64,000 nt of DNA. Origin: Zeus faber. Lineage: Eukaryota; Chordata; Actinopteri; Zeiformes; Zeidae. The number at the start of each line of letters is the position of its first letter. Position 1 is the stretch's first letter. Both the position numbers and the translations under genes were made by a program. Positions 52,201-64,000 of the stretch are shown one piece after another. The stretch lies in NCBI GenBank assembly GCA_960531495.1, contig OY482863.1:6758000-6821999 (forward strand), read 5' to 3'. The notes below the pieces were generated by a model that was not told where the DNA came from, made no database searches, and saw nothing but the letters and a program-made list of their open reading frames with translations.

Positions 52201-54638
52201 AATGCTGTCATCAACAACATGGGGATGAAATTTCATAACTGAATTTGCCGATATCAAGAAATAACATTGTCATAAAGCGGACCTATGAGCCAGGGCCGCC
52301 CATCCTTTTTTGCTTTATGGAGCACAATAAAATACATGTAAAATAAAAACACACTGTCTATTTGTTTGATTTGGAGGAACGAGGTACACAAGGTCCCTAA
52401 TACAGGGCCGCGGAGATTGCGGGCGCAAATTGGCGGGGGCGGAGATGAACGAGCAACACATACACATCATTTGGCCCCTACGCTGATCATGCGGTCCCCC
52501 CTAGCGGTTGTGGCCCTAAACAACTGCATAGTGTCTATGCCTGCTATGAGCTGGCGACTGGATTTCAACAACAAGTAAACGCAACCGTAAACGTGAGAAT
52601 CTTAGCCGATGATGCCAGGTGCAAACCGCAATGCTCCGCATCAGAACATCACTGTCGACAAAAGTCTGCCCACTGAACTGGAAAACAACAGCACCGACGT
52701 GTTGAGTTTCACAGCTGATACCGTCACTGCGGCCATCGGAGGGATACTATTACAACTTTGATCGTGATCTAAAACAATTACCTTTTGACCTGGAGCTATG
52801 GTAGATGCAGGGGATGAAATTGGTGTTGACCTTCTCATCCGGTTAAGCAAATTTCCCCCCAACTAACTGAAGTATCCCCTTTAGCCACGAGGAAAGACAA
52901 CCAGCATCTAACTCATTGCGTCACTCCCCCAGTCGTGATCTGCGGAGCTATGCGGCTACCAACGCCGCCAGGAATGCCGCTTCATCATATGCCACCATGC
53001 ATCATGTTCCAGGGCTGATCTACAGTGATTGTCAAAATTGGATAGCCCCACAGACCCCCTGTGACGTCTGTGGAGTAATGCACATTTTGCTGTAATGAAA
53101 GATTTGAGTGTACTGTAGGATTGGCAGTCCCACAGAGATTAAGTGTTAAAATTGTATAGTGTGTTATTTCGCCAGCGTGTTGCCAGTATTATGACTGATT
53201 ATGTACAGGTATTATTATTTTATATTACATTGCCTACTGTTTTAATGTGAGCTGCTAAGACACTGCATCTACAGTATCTATCTATCTATCCATCTATCTA
53301 TTTATCTATACCATATCATACCATACTCATACCATTGAAGAACAATTATTGTTTTAAGAACACCTAAAACACCATATACCATCTGGAGAGAGAGAGAGAG
53401 AGAAAGAGTGAGTTTAAGTGTTGCTTGGACACTTTAACCTGCCTGCAATCTTTCGGTGCTTGCCAGACAGCTGTCCCCACTTAGCCCATAATGTCAAATT
53501 TGCCACCTTGCTCACTGGAGAATTCTATCGGGTAAACAGATTCTTAGATTCTCCAGTTTTAAAGAAAATAAAGCACTTTCATCAGTACCATCAGTACTTT
53601 CATCAGTAACACACAAATGTACTTACTTTACTTACATTGATGTACATTTATAAAACAATTAATGTCTGAGGTTTTTTTGTTGTCTGCTTTTGCCACATTT
53701 ATCTACATTTAGAAATGTTTTGGGAATTTTCGTTTTTCATTAATCTCTCCCACTCCATCTTCCTCTTTCTCCATCATATCTGAACTTTAGCTGGCAACTA
53801 TAGATACTTGCTGTTGTCACGCACGCATGAACGCACGCACACACACACACACACATATTGTATCTGGTTGATACAATAGTTAAAGTAAGTAAATGGTCAT
53901 ATCTTTTAATTGTATTTATATTTTAGGAATATTTGGAAACTTCATCCATCTGTGCAACAATAAACTTAATTTATGGAACTTTTATGGAAGGTTTTTGACA
54001 AAATGTTCTTAATTAAATCCATTTATGCGTGACGTGTTATGTGTGCCTGAATAATATGCACAAATTCAGGCTGGACAAGAACAATGAATATGTATGCTTA
54101 CTGTGGCTGACTGAAAACAAAATTCACTAAACTTTTTGACAAAAAAACAACAACTATAAAAAATATCTTCAAAGTTATGCAACAACAGCATGGTGCCGGC
54201 AGTTTGTCATCGTTGGTCTTCGACTTGCATTGGCTGGCTCTTGGCTCTTTTCCTGGGCCGCAGATGATCCGATAGGCCCATCTGGGGTGCCTGTACGGGG
54301 GCGCCGATTAGTCATGGATTTGCTCCCCCACACCCCCGCCCCCAAGTGCCCCCCACCCCACCGCCCTCTGGGGGGGTCTTGTGCATGCCACCCACCGGCA
54401 AGCTGTGCGTATTGCGGGCCAACTCCATACAAGCTTTTGGCCTCGAAGACAGAGACAGACAGTTCAAGAGCCTGGTTTTGTGCAAAGGACTTACAGTTCT
54501 ACGACAAAGTAAGTTGGGTTTTATGGAAGGGAATTTTTTTTTACTTATGTATCACAATTTTGATTTTCCATCTCATTTAATTGCCACATTGATTTCTGAA
54601 TTGAATTTGTTGACTCAAACAAGTTATCCATAGAGTGT
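52200..54638. other. Intergenic DNA, no gene seen
   Basis: AT-rich with short TCTA repeats (53277-53310), a short GA tract (53388-53405) and a short CA tract (53838-53855). About 54230-54450 is GC-richer with C-runs and short overlapping frames but no family signature. Confidence 0.35.
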
Positions 54639-57372
54639 CAGGGGCGTTGCCAGAATTTTGGGGCCCCATGAAAAAAAACTACCCGGCCGCTAACATAGAA
54701 ATCAGAATGTTTCAGATTAAAATAGTGTACTGAACAATATCTGTTATTAAGGTTCTGCTGCTCTCTCTATCCTACAATTTTGCAGATTCCAGGTTCCACC
54801 TTCATCCTTTGCCTATATTAACAGTATTGCAAACATTTTCGGTTCTATGTGTCATGAGATTTTCATTATGCTTTATTATAAATAACTACACAATTGGTGA
54901 TTTTTTTAATATATGTTATTATAGTCAATTTTAATGAAGAAATTACCAATGATCCATGTTTCAGATTAAAGAATGTATTACCAATTCATATAAACAAGGC
55001 TAACCCTCTTCTGCCTTGCATTATTCATAAATGTATGCCTAAATAACATACTCAAAATAAAAATAAAAACCTGAACTATGTGGACTGCAAACATAAATGT
55101 GGTCCCTACAGAGAACAAGTATCTGTGAAACTTCAACTGTAGTGTCAAGACATTATCTGGGCATTCCCGAGTAAGATCAACAGGAGATAAACCATAGCAG
55201 AAAATAGTATTTTACCCATCCCCGGGCAAACTTGGGTAGAACAGGTTAAGCCATTTGTCCTTGTGTTTGTTCCCTGTCAACAAAACTCAGAGGTTGCACT
55301 GCACCAAGAGCCCAGCGTCGAGCCTTCTTGTGAGCAAACTCATTTATAGTGGTTTTAAAGTTAAATTTTCTAGCTAACTGGTTTTCAGTTGAAAGGATGG
55401 CAAGGCTGTTCAACCTGTCTCGGCACATTGTAGATCTTAGATAGTTCTTTATAAGTTTCATCCTACTGAAGGCACGTTCACCTCCAGCAACTGTTACAGG
55501 CATTGTACAGAAGATCCGCAGTGCAATGCACAACTGTCCAAAAATGCTCTGTAGCTGAGTTGTGTAGATGGCATTTAGGAGCTCTACAGGAGAAAGACCA
55601 TCTGGAAAGGTGACACCATTTATCGCCTTTACATGTCGCACTTCATTTTCAAATCCATCTGTGAAATCTTTGGAGTACTTGTTTCTCAATTTGTGGCAAG
55701 ATATATTAATTAGGTTTTTAGTCATTTTCCTCAATGTAAGTATTGGTGAAAATTCATCGCATACAGCTGACATTTTGTGGAAACACATGTCCTAATTACT
55801 GATTATACTCTGGCCCTCTTTGCAAAAAGTTTGAACACCCCTGGCCTAGGTAATGTCATTACACACATCATCAAGATTGAGTGGTCTGCCCTGGAATGGT
55901 AGATTACTAGATGCTAAGTACAGTCTCACATCCAAAATCCTTTCTAGAAGTGCTCTGTTTTTATCAATTTCTGACTGGATTTGTTTCTGCCACTGACTGT
56001 CTATACCTGTTGCTGTTGTTAAAGTATGCTGCAGATTTTTCCATTACCAGTAACAGTTCTTGTGAGACACACCATCCTCATGCTCTGTTAGTTTGTCATA
56101 CATTCTCCGCCATTTCATTGATGATATCTTAAAGCCATCCTTACTATTCAGAGAACTGGGTGATGTTTTACTTTGCTTATGAGAAAAAATAACACATGGA
56201 ATGCAATATAATGCATTTACACTCTTACTATACATAAGCCTCTGCACCTTTTCTCTTCCGTTTGCTGACTTACTGTACTGTTAATATCCGGGGAATGGCT
56301 TGCCTTCTGAGTCTGGGGGCATGATTTTATACACTTCTGTCTCCTCACCACACCTGTTGGCTAGTCTGCGAACAACAGCTTCTCTTTCATGGTCTTGTAC
56401 TTTCTCTGGCCACATTGCTGGATCATCTAAAACCTCATCTTCCTCACTTTGAATCTGTCCATACTCTGTCCTTTCCCTTATTACTTGCTAGTTCAATCTC
56501 TTCTGTCACTCCTTCACTGGCACTGCTGCTTCTCTTTAACTCCTCTTCCTCCTGCCTGCTCTCCTCTGCATCAGAGGCTGTCTGACAGCTTTCCGCTGAG
56601 GTTCTGCCTACCTGGGGCTCTCTGGGCACTAGGAAGTGAGTAAACAGAGGGAATTTTAGGTTTAATGTTCGCTCCTACAAAGCTCATCGTCATAAAAATC
56701 TACTACTGGAAGAAAACATTTTAATAGTATACATATCCAACGGTATACCTATTTTAGTGTGTCCAAGTCATCATGTGCCTGCCTAACTTTACAATTTAAA
56801 ACTTTCCTTGTTATGCTTCTGCTGCTACAAAAGAACTGACCCACCTCCAAGGTCCCCTGTTTCAACTTCATGTAGTAGACACACGTTGGGATCTTTGTCG
56901 CACAGCAGTAGTAGTAGTAGCATCTACAGTATGGACAGGTAGGTTTTAATTTTAGTCTAGCTAGCTAACAAACATTGTGCAAATATTGGGGAATCGTTCA
57001 AATAATATATAAATAATGGCTAATAAGCTTACCATTCAAATCCTTATCCTTGTTTGGTTTTTTTAAGGGGAAAAAAAGTAGTGAGTAATTGTTTTCCTGA
57101 ATTTTGTTTCATCTCTCTCTGTTTTCTTACTTTCCGTTTCTGGAAACGCGATTTCGTTTTTGAGGGGGGGGGGGGCATAGTGGTTATCTGTCGTCAACGC
57201 TTGGGTAGAGATGCCTGATCTGATTACGGTTTTACGTTTTAATTTTCATCACTTACTGTCATTCAACATTTTTGTCTCACAAACGAAATAATTTTCCAAA
57301 CATTTAGGGGCTCCCGGCAGAGTGGGGCCCCATGAATCATTCATGGTTTTACCCCCCTTAACGACGCCATTG
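54639..57372 (-). mobile_element. hAT transposon (ZMYM1/TTF-type), inactive
   Basis: Left end CAGGGGCGTTGCCAG and right end (inverted) CAATGGCGTCGTTAA are imperfect terminal repeats, each followed by GGGGCCCCA-type text. Minus-strand remnants of the transposase: an acidic Ser/Glu-rich N-terminus (56629-56444), a TTF-type zinc-finger remnant (ALYCIPCVIFSHK, KWRRMYDKLTEHEDGVSHKN; about 56240-56050) and the C-terminal dimerisation region (55788-55246: PVTVAGGERAFSRMKLIKNY, LNSLAILSTENQLARK). The central catalytic part is missing. No convincing 8-bp target duplication is visible. Confidence 0.75.
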
Positions 57373-58641
57373 TGTACAGTACAGTAGTGTTATGAGGTCA
57401 CCGGTCACCGCCGCTAGTCACTAAGGAGGTAAGTTCAGTCATTGAAAGGCCACCAGGTGGTGCTGTCTGCCCTGTTTACGCGCACCCTGTTATGACAGAC
57501 ACAATCGTGCTTAAGTATTAATTTGACTTCTTTCCGTATCTGTGAAGCGAAAAGGAAACAGAGTCAAATAGGTGGGAAACCCGTTTTAATGACGTTAAAT
57601 AAACCTTGTTACATACGTGTGTGTAAAGGCTGGGGCTCTAGGGGTGTTTGTCCAAATAGTTTTATTCCAGTTCAGTTTTACTATTTTAAGCTCCATTTAG
57701 AGGAAGAAAATGAAAAGTCAACGTACGGATTCCGTGTGGTCAGGCGGGTTATGGCACCACCCAGTGGACAGAAGCGTTTACATTTCAGGGTCAAGGAAAA
57801 TGGAAAAAGCGCCAAGACCCTTCCGTCTGCGTTATTACAGTTTTAGTCTTGAACCAGCCGCTTTTCAGTTTAATTAACAGCTACGAAAAAAATATGTAGA
57901 CTTCGCTTGCTTTTTAATTCAGTTGTTGTATGGGATTATTTTGTCGTTTTCAGCCTTTGTTACCGATAATATCGTTTTGATGGGACAAAGCCCCCCAAAA
58001 AAAAAAAAAAAAAAAAAAACACATAAAAGGAGACGCTCTGAAGAAGGAATAATGTCTTAACCGCCTTTTTGCTGAGACTGACATTGTTTTAAGAGAATGA
58101 CCGAATGGTGTTCCTTCAGTGGCCGAGCTTAACATGTTTTGGACGTAACTCTTTAGCGAGTGAGCTCAAGGCTTCGTCCGCAGACGCCCTTGACTCAGAA
58201 ACACCTGACTTTAATCCGGCGACCTTCTCCCCCCCGTAGAGAACAGGATACCGTGGCAGCATAATGAAGCAGACTATATAGAGAAATAAAAAGCATTGAG
58301 ATATACAAGTCTCGCCACCCACAGCCTTGAAGGCATGTGGTATTCTAATAAAACGAATGAATATGGATGTCAAAATGGCGCATTCCCACGGAGGGAAAAC
58401 AACGCACAGTAGGTGCAGTCATATGCGTAACAGCTGACGCGGATAAGGATTGTTTGCAGAATGCCGCGCCACCTTAAAGTACTTCATAGAGCACTTGCGT
58501 TGAGTGGTTAAAATAACAGCAACAACAACAACAACAATAATAATAATAAATATAGCTGCATGCAGCAAACACAGGGTCCAGTTAATGCGTTTTAGGTACG
58601 TGTTAAATGTTTTTGTTTTTTGTGAAATGCATCAAAATGTA

Positions 58642-58720
<79 letters not shown>

Positions 58721-59055
58721 TACACGCACGCACACATGCACGCACACACACTAGAGATGATATCACTTTTGATACTGATTCCAGTCTTAAACTTTAAATT
58801 GCGGTTGATATTGAGTACCGATCCAGTGCATTACCTTTGCTGAGGACCATTGACATAGGTCTATACAGTAAATTACGGTTATTAAAAATATATTGAAATA
58901 TGATCTACTTCTTTTAATTACATGTCAAAAGAGATCAAATAGCATATTTTTTCTTCAATATCTGACACATCTAATGTGGCCTGATACGCAAATTGTTATA
59001 TATACTATATATGACTACTTTAGGACACACACACACACACACACACACACGCACG

Positions 59056-59149
<94 letters not shown>

Positions 59150-60600
59150 TGGTCTACTTTGTGGGCCCCACTAACGTCCGTTTTCACTGCAAAATATCTC
59201 CCTTTGTTCATCAGTTCCTGTCCACTTCCTTATTTATTTTAATCTTTATATTGTTGGACCTGGACAGTATCTGGGGGACAATATGATTTTTCACATTCTT
59301 CAGGAAATCTGTATCTGTAAAAACGTAGCAATATATATATGTTAATATAAATACAATGAAATATTTACATGAAATATTACTTTATATGCCTGAAGTGAGA
59401 CTATGAAATGTACCGTGAACGTCCAATTGCATTGCAGATTGGTCTTCTACTGCCACCTAGTGGAGATAGCTGTAATAACCTTGTAATTTCATTTGGCGAA
59501 TCATATCTAATACCACGCCCAACACAGCACAGTTGAGATGAAATTGAGGATGAAATAGAAATGCTACAAAATAAAATAACTATCATCCACATAAATAAGA
59601 AAGAGCTTGAATGTGAGGGTCGCTTCTCTTTTGACAGGTACGTTTCCACATCTGTGAAACAGCGACCTCTAGTGTCACAGAATGGTCAGACTTAGAAGTC
59701 GTTCTTTAACACCGCGGCGCTTTTGAATCCTATTGACCGCTCCGCAAGTACAAATAATGACATAAACCACTGGAATTTGAGTCGGTTTACAATTACATTG
59801 TATTTAATTGGAATAAAACGCACCTTGCTCATTACCAGGAGGACAGGATGTAACCCACTAACACGAGGTAAGATAGAGTGTCCATATCTTACTACTCTAG
59901 TAAGCGCTTTGTTTTATTTTTTATATATTCTTTTATTTATTATTTATATTTATATATTTATATTATTTATTATTTTTCTGTTCCGGGTTACCGAAGTGTG
60001 CGCTTTTTATGTTTTCATTTTCTTTTTTGGAGCGTGAACGACATTATACAAACGATTTCAATCATCAGCAAATAGAACAGCAAACAAAAACAGGTACATA
60101 TTGTGCAAGGCATGTTTTACAATTTGCGTATGTTTTACATGTATCAAGCACAACATGATTCCTTCGGTCGTTAAGTTCTCGAGCCGACGTCGCCGCGTGA
60201 CGATTTCGAGTGACGCACGCCAGGTGACGGTGTACCTGCCGCCTGCCAGTGGGTGACGTCACGTGTCTGCTGACTAAAGGATCTCAGGCTTAGATCCTTT
60301 AGTCAGCAGACACAGCAAACCTGGGTTTGAAAGGTCAAGAAACACGAGGTTTGTGCTTACACCTGCCCTAACTATAGTCTTCAACTAGTATTATTACACG
60401 TGCATGTGCCACATTGCTTGTTTTGTATTTTGTGTTTCTATTCTATGTGCGACTCTTATCTTGTCTGCGATGACGTGACGGCCATGCACGTATGCACTGT
60501 GTTGTCAGTGACCTGTGCAATGTAAGCACAGAGCATCTCCCGCTGCACCTAGCGATGGCAGAACGTTCCACAGACAGACTTGCAAACTGACCAGGGACGG
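57373..60600. other. Intergenic DNA with CTCF-like motifs and CA repeats
   Basis: No gene. CTCF-like cores: CCACCAGGTGGT (57450-57461), ACCACCCAGTGG (57756-57767) and GCCACCTAGTGG (59452-59463). (CA)n tracts lie at about 58656-58718 and 59024-59146. A perfect 22-bp inverted repeat lies at 60263-60313. Confidence 0.45.
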
Positions 60601-61083
60601 TTCCTGAAAAGTATCTCCAAAGTTGGTCACAGAGGGAGAGAGAGCGAGAGAGAGGGAAAGCTGCTGTAGAGCGATAAAAAAGAGCAGCAGGAAGCTATGA
60701 AAGTCCTTTTTAACAAGTCAGCCAGGAAGTCATATTTCCTTGTAGGGTTGAGGAGCTGCAGCAGGTTATTTGCATCCTACTCCCTTCCCCCTGTGACATG
60801 TTTACAGAGTGGGAAGAGGGCCTGACTGATAACTCCTGTTTGCCTTGCTCCGCCTGTCTGTCTCTCTGCTCTTTCGCCGGGGCAGGAATTTCCAAGTCCG
60901 CTCCTTCCTTTGTCGCCGCCCGCCAACGGTAGACCCGGCCGCGGCAGCGGCAGCGGCGGCGGCGGCGGCGGCGGCGGCAACAGCAGTTGGGGGTTGAGGG
61001 TGGGGGCGGGGCGGCGGCCCGGGGCGACGAGGCAAACCATTGGACCATGTCACCACCGTAGGCTCAGTGGAGTTACAGCGCAG
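60600..61083 (+). promoter_or_regulatory. Predicted promoter and first non-coding exon of the right-edge gene
   Basis: GC-rich DNA with a (GGC)n tract of about nine units (60950-60977), ending in a good donor (GCAG followed by GTAGGG at 61084). A short upstream frame ATGTCACCACCGTAG begins near 61047. The next acceptor (CCCCAG ending at 61223) precedes the coding start by 31 bp, so this is probably a 5' leader exon. The intron carries (TG)n at 61118-61178. Confidence 0.45.
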
Positions 61084-61116
61084 GTAGGGATTCCAAAAAG
61101 TGTGGAATCTATACCT

Positions 61117-61180
<64 letters not shown>

Positions 61181-61254
61181 ATGGGCGTGTTACCTCTTTG
61201 CATCCTTCTCACCGGCTCCCCAGCATCACTGCGGCGGTATCGGTTGTCTCCACC

Positions 61255-62567
61255 ATGGCCTCTGAAGGGGCCGCGGAGAAGAGGGCCAACCTGCTGGCGT
61301 CAAAGACCTGCTGGAGCAGCATGGACCTGCCGGCGTCCGGCGCGGCGGCGCCGGGTAACGAGCCTTCTGCGGGTACGTATTTGCACGCCGAGCCTGCGGG
61401 AGCTGCGATCGCTTGTACCGAGGTGAATCGAAATGTCCTGGAAATACCCCCCGGGGAGTTACACAAATAGTCGCTTTGACGCCAACGCTAACCTTGAAAC
61501 GCAGGGCTTCCGTTGCTAAAGCCACAGGTACACACCTTTAAGTCACTAGATTTGGGGAGACGGTCTCCGGGGAAGCTAAACATCTTCCAGGTAAATATCA
61601 ACAGCGCCACATTTACACGTCAGCGGTCGTGTCGTCACGCGGATTGAGTGCAAGACTGAAAACAGCGTGAAAATGTGAAGATCCGAAGTTGAACTTGAGC
61701 AAAGCAAAACTACTCTTTTAATTCTCGTGCTATTTGTCGCTCTCATTTCATATATTACATCATATCGCACGGGAATTCATCACGTCAAAGTGTTTAAATT
61801 CTCAAATATATCTGTTTTTGCAGTCGGCTGTCAACGTTTCTTCTCATTTATACTTTTCTTTTTCTTCGGTGGATCCCAATCTTTTTTTTCTTCTTCTTCT
61901 TCTTCTTCTTCTTCTTCTTCTTCTTCTTCTTCTTCTTCTTCTTCTTCTTCTTCTTCTCCTTCTCCTTCCAAGCCATTTGTTTATTCATGTCGTACGTCGA
62001 AGGTTAAATAATAGGATACGCTACGACTCTGCGTCACTCTCGTGTCGACTTGCAGGTACCTCCGGCCGGGTCAGCGTCAGAGAGTGGCTCACCACCGCAA
62101 TCGCAGAGTGAGTGTCCGGGGGCAAAATGTGGGAATTTTCAGGCTTCCTTTTGGGAAATGGCAGCTGAGCCGTAGTTTGTTGATTATTTGCAGAATTTTC
62201 TCATGTGTGTGTGCGTAATGCTGACAGAGAAGTCGTATAAATATATGCGCCCGGTGCGCACATATAATCCCTTCATAAGAGCTTTAAGTCCTGGCGGCTC
62301 GCTGTGAAACTCTTGAGATTCAGCGCGCTTGTGTTTTTCTCGATACTGTTAAGGGAGAACCCTCAGTTTCCATCGCTCTGAGACACCGTGTGTAACTTGA
62401 TGTAACTTGACACACACACTGCCGGTGTCGGTACACGTCAATGTGTACACACTGTGTGCTTGTGTCTACATATTATTAATGCGAACGTTTGCTCGTGCCT
62501 GTGTGTTGTTGAGTTTTATTTGTATAAGTGTGCCTGTGTGTGTGTGTGCGTGCGGGTGTGTGTGTGT

Positions 62568-62622
<55 letters not shown>

Positions 62623-62724
62623 TGTGTGCGTGTCCTGTCTTATATCTTGATGGCCCTTTGTCATAAAGTTGACCTGTGCTTCGTAGGGAGGATGCAAAAC
62701 CGACTCTACCCAGCAAGCAAGCAG
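61255..62724 (+). CDS. N-terminal exons of an unrecognised protein, possibly ITPRID1-like (continues past the window)
   Basis: Three coding exons join in frame with AG/GT borders: 61255-61372 (after a 5' UTR part from 61224), 62056-62107 and 62687-62724. They encode MASEGAAEKRANLLASKTCW, then SGRVSVREWLTTAIAEEDAK and PTLPSKQAG, about 70 residues. The ATG has a good context (CACCATGG). I do not recognise a domain with confidence. In mammals NEUROD6 (minus) is followed by ITPRID1/CCDC129 (plus) in this divergent arrangement, and the KRA...W stretch loosely recalls the KR-A-W start of that IP3-receptor-interacting family. The identity is therefore an inference from synteny; the exon model is directly supported by phase and splice sites. 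Confidence 0.6.
61880..61970. repeat. (TTC)n microsatellite
   Basis: About 27 TTC units in the intron before exon 62056-62107, a polypyrimidine stretch able to form triplex (GAA/TTC type). Confidence 0.95.
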
Positions 62725-62829
62725 GTACAGCTGGTGGCGACGCCTTGCACCGTTTGCTTTCCGTCCGTCTGTCTGTCTGTCTGTCTGTCCGTCCGTCCGT
62801 CCGTCTGTCTGTCTGTCTGTCTGTCGCTC

Positions 62830-62830
<1 letters not shown>
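62535..62830. repeat. (TG)n and TCTG/TCCG microsatellites around the third coding exon
   Basis: (TG)n with interruptions lies at about 62535-62632 upstream of exon 62687-62724, and TCTG/TCCG units at about 62764-62825 downstream of it. Confidence 0.9.

Positions 62831-64000
<1,170 letters not shown>

Noticed and set aside
60910-61470. 186-codon frame through the right-edge gene leader
   Set aside because: It runs through the (GGC)n and (TG)n tracts and the intron. The supported coding start is ATG 61255 in a good context, with spliced continuation in frame.

Overview
The window is nuclear DNA from a teleost fish. It contains spliced vertebrate genes whose exon phases fit together, tRNA-derived teleost SINEs, L2-like, Rex1/Babar-like and RTE-like LINEs, Tc1-like and hAT DNA transposons, and dense microsatellites. 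There is one assembly gap (200 N, 8801-9000). The species cannot be named from the sequence.

Layout. 1-1179: repeat-rich flank with a tRNA-derived SINE. 1180-8491 (+): the last twelve coding exons of a ferric-chelate reductase 1 gene (frrs1); the N-terminal exons lie to the left of the window. 9660-10260: CpG-rich promoter of the next gene. 9972-11504 (+): complete four-exon eif1b, encoding 113 residues. 11.5-37 kb: a long gene-poor interval of broken transposons (two copies of one LINE family plus a solo tail, an RTE fragment, two Tc1-like copies in opposite orientation around a Ty3/gypsy protease-integrase fragment, non-autonomous TIR elements) and non-repetitive stretches that may be conserved non-coding DNA. 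37646-38734 (-): single coding exon of a NeuroD-family bHLH factor, best matched to neurod6, with a likely 5' non-coding exon near 39120-39300. 39.49-40.79 kb: a very large compound TCTA/TCTG array just upstream. 41-57 kb: AT-rich candidate regulatory DNA, low-complexity arrays, two degraded L2-like LINEs and a degraded hAT transposon. 57.4-59.5 kb: several CTCF-like motifs. 61255-62724 (+): the first three coding exons of a gene that runs off the right edge. Its position and divergent orientation beside neurod6 match ITPRID1 (CCDC129) in mammals, but I do not recognise the protein itself with certainty.

The genes do not form a functional system: a membrane haem/ferric reductase, a start-codon scanning factor, a neuronal transcription factor and a possible IP3-receptor-interacting protein. 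I found no undescribed multi-gene system. The most unusual signals are structural: several near-perfect fold-back inverted repeats, one lying exactly on a transposon breakpoint; microsatellites pressed against splice sites in frrs1 and neurod6; and a histidine-rich expansion in the neurod6 protein.
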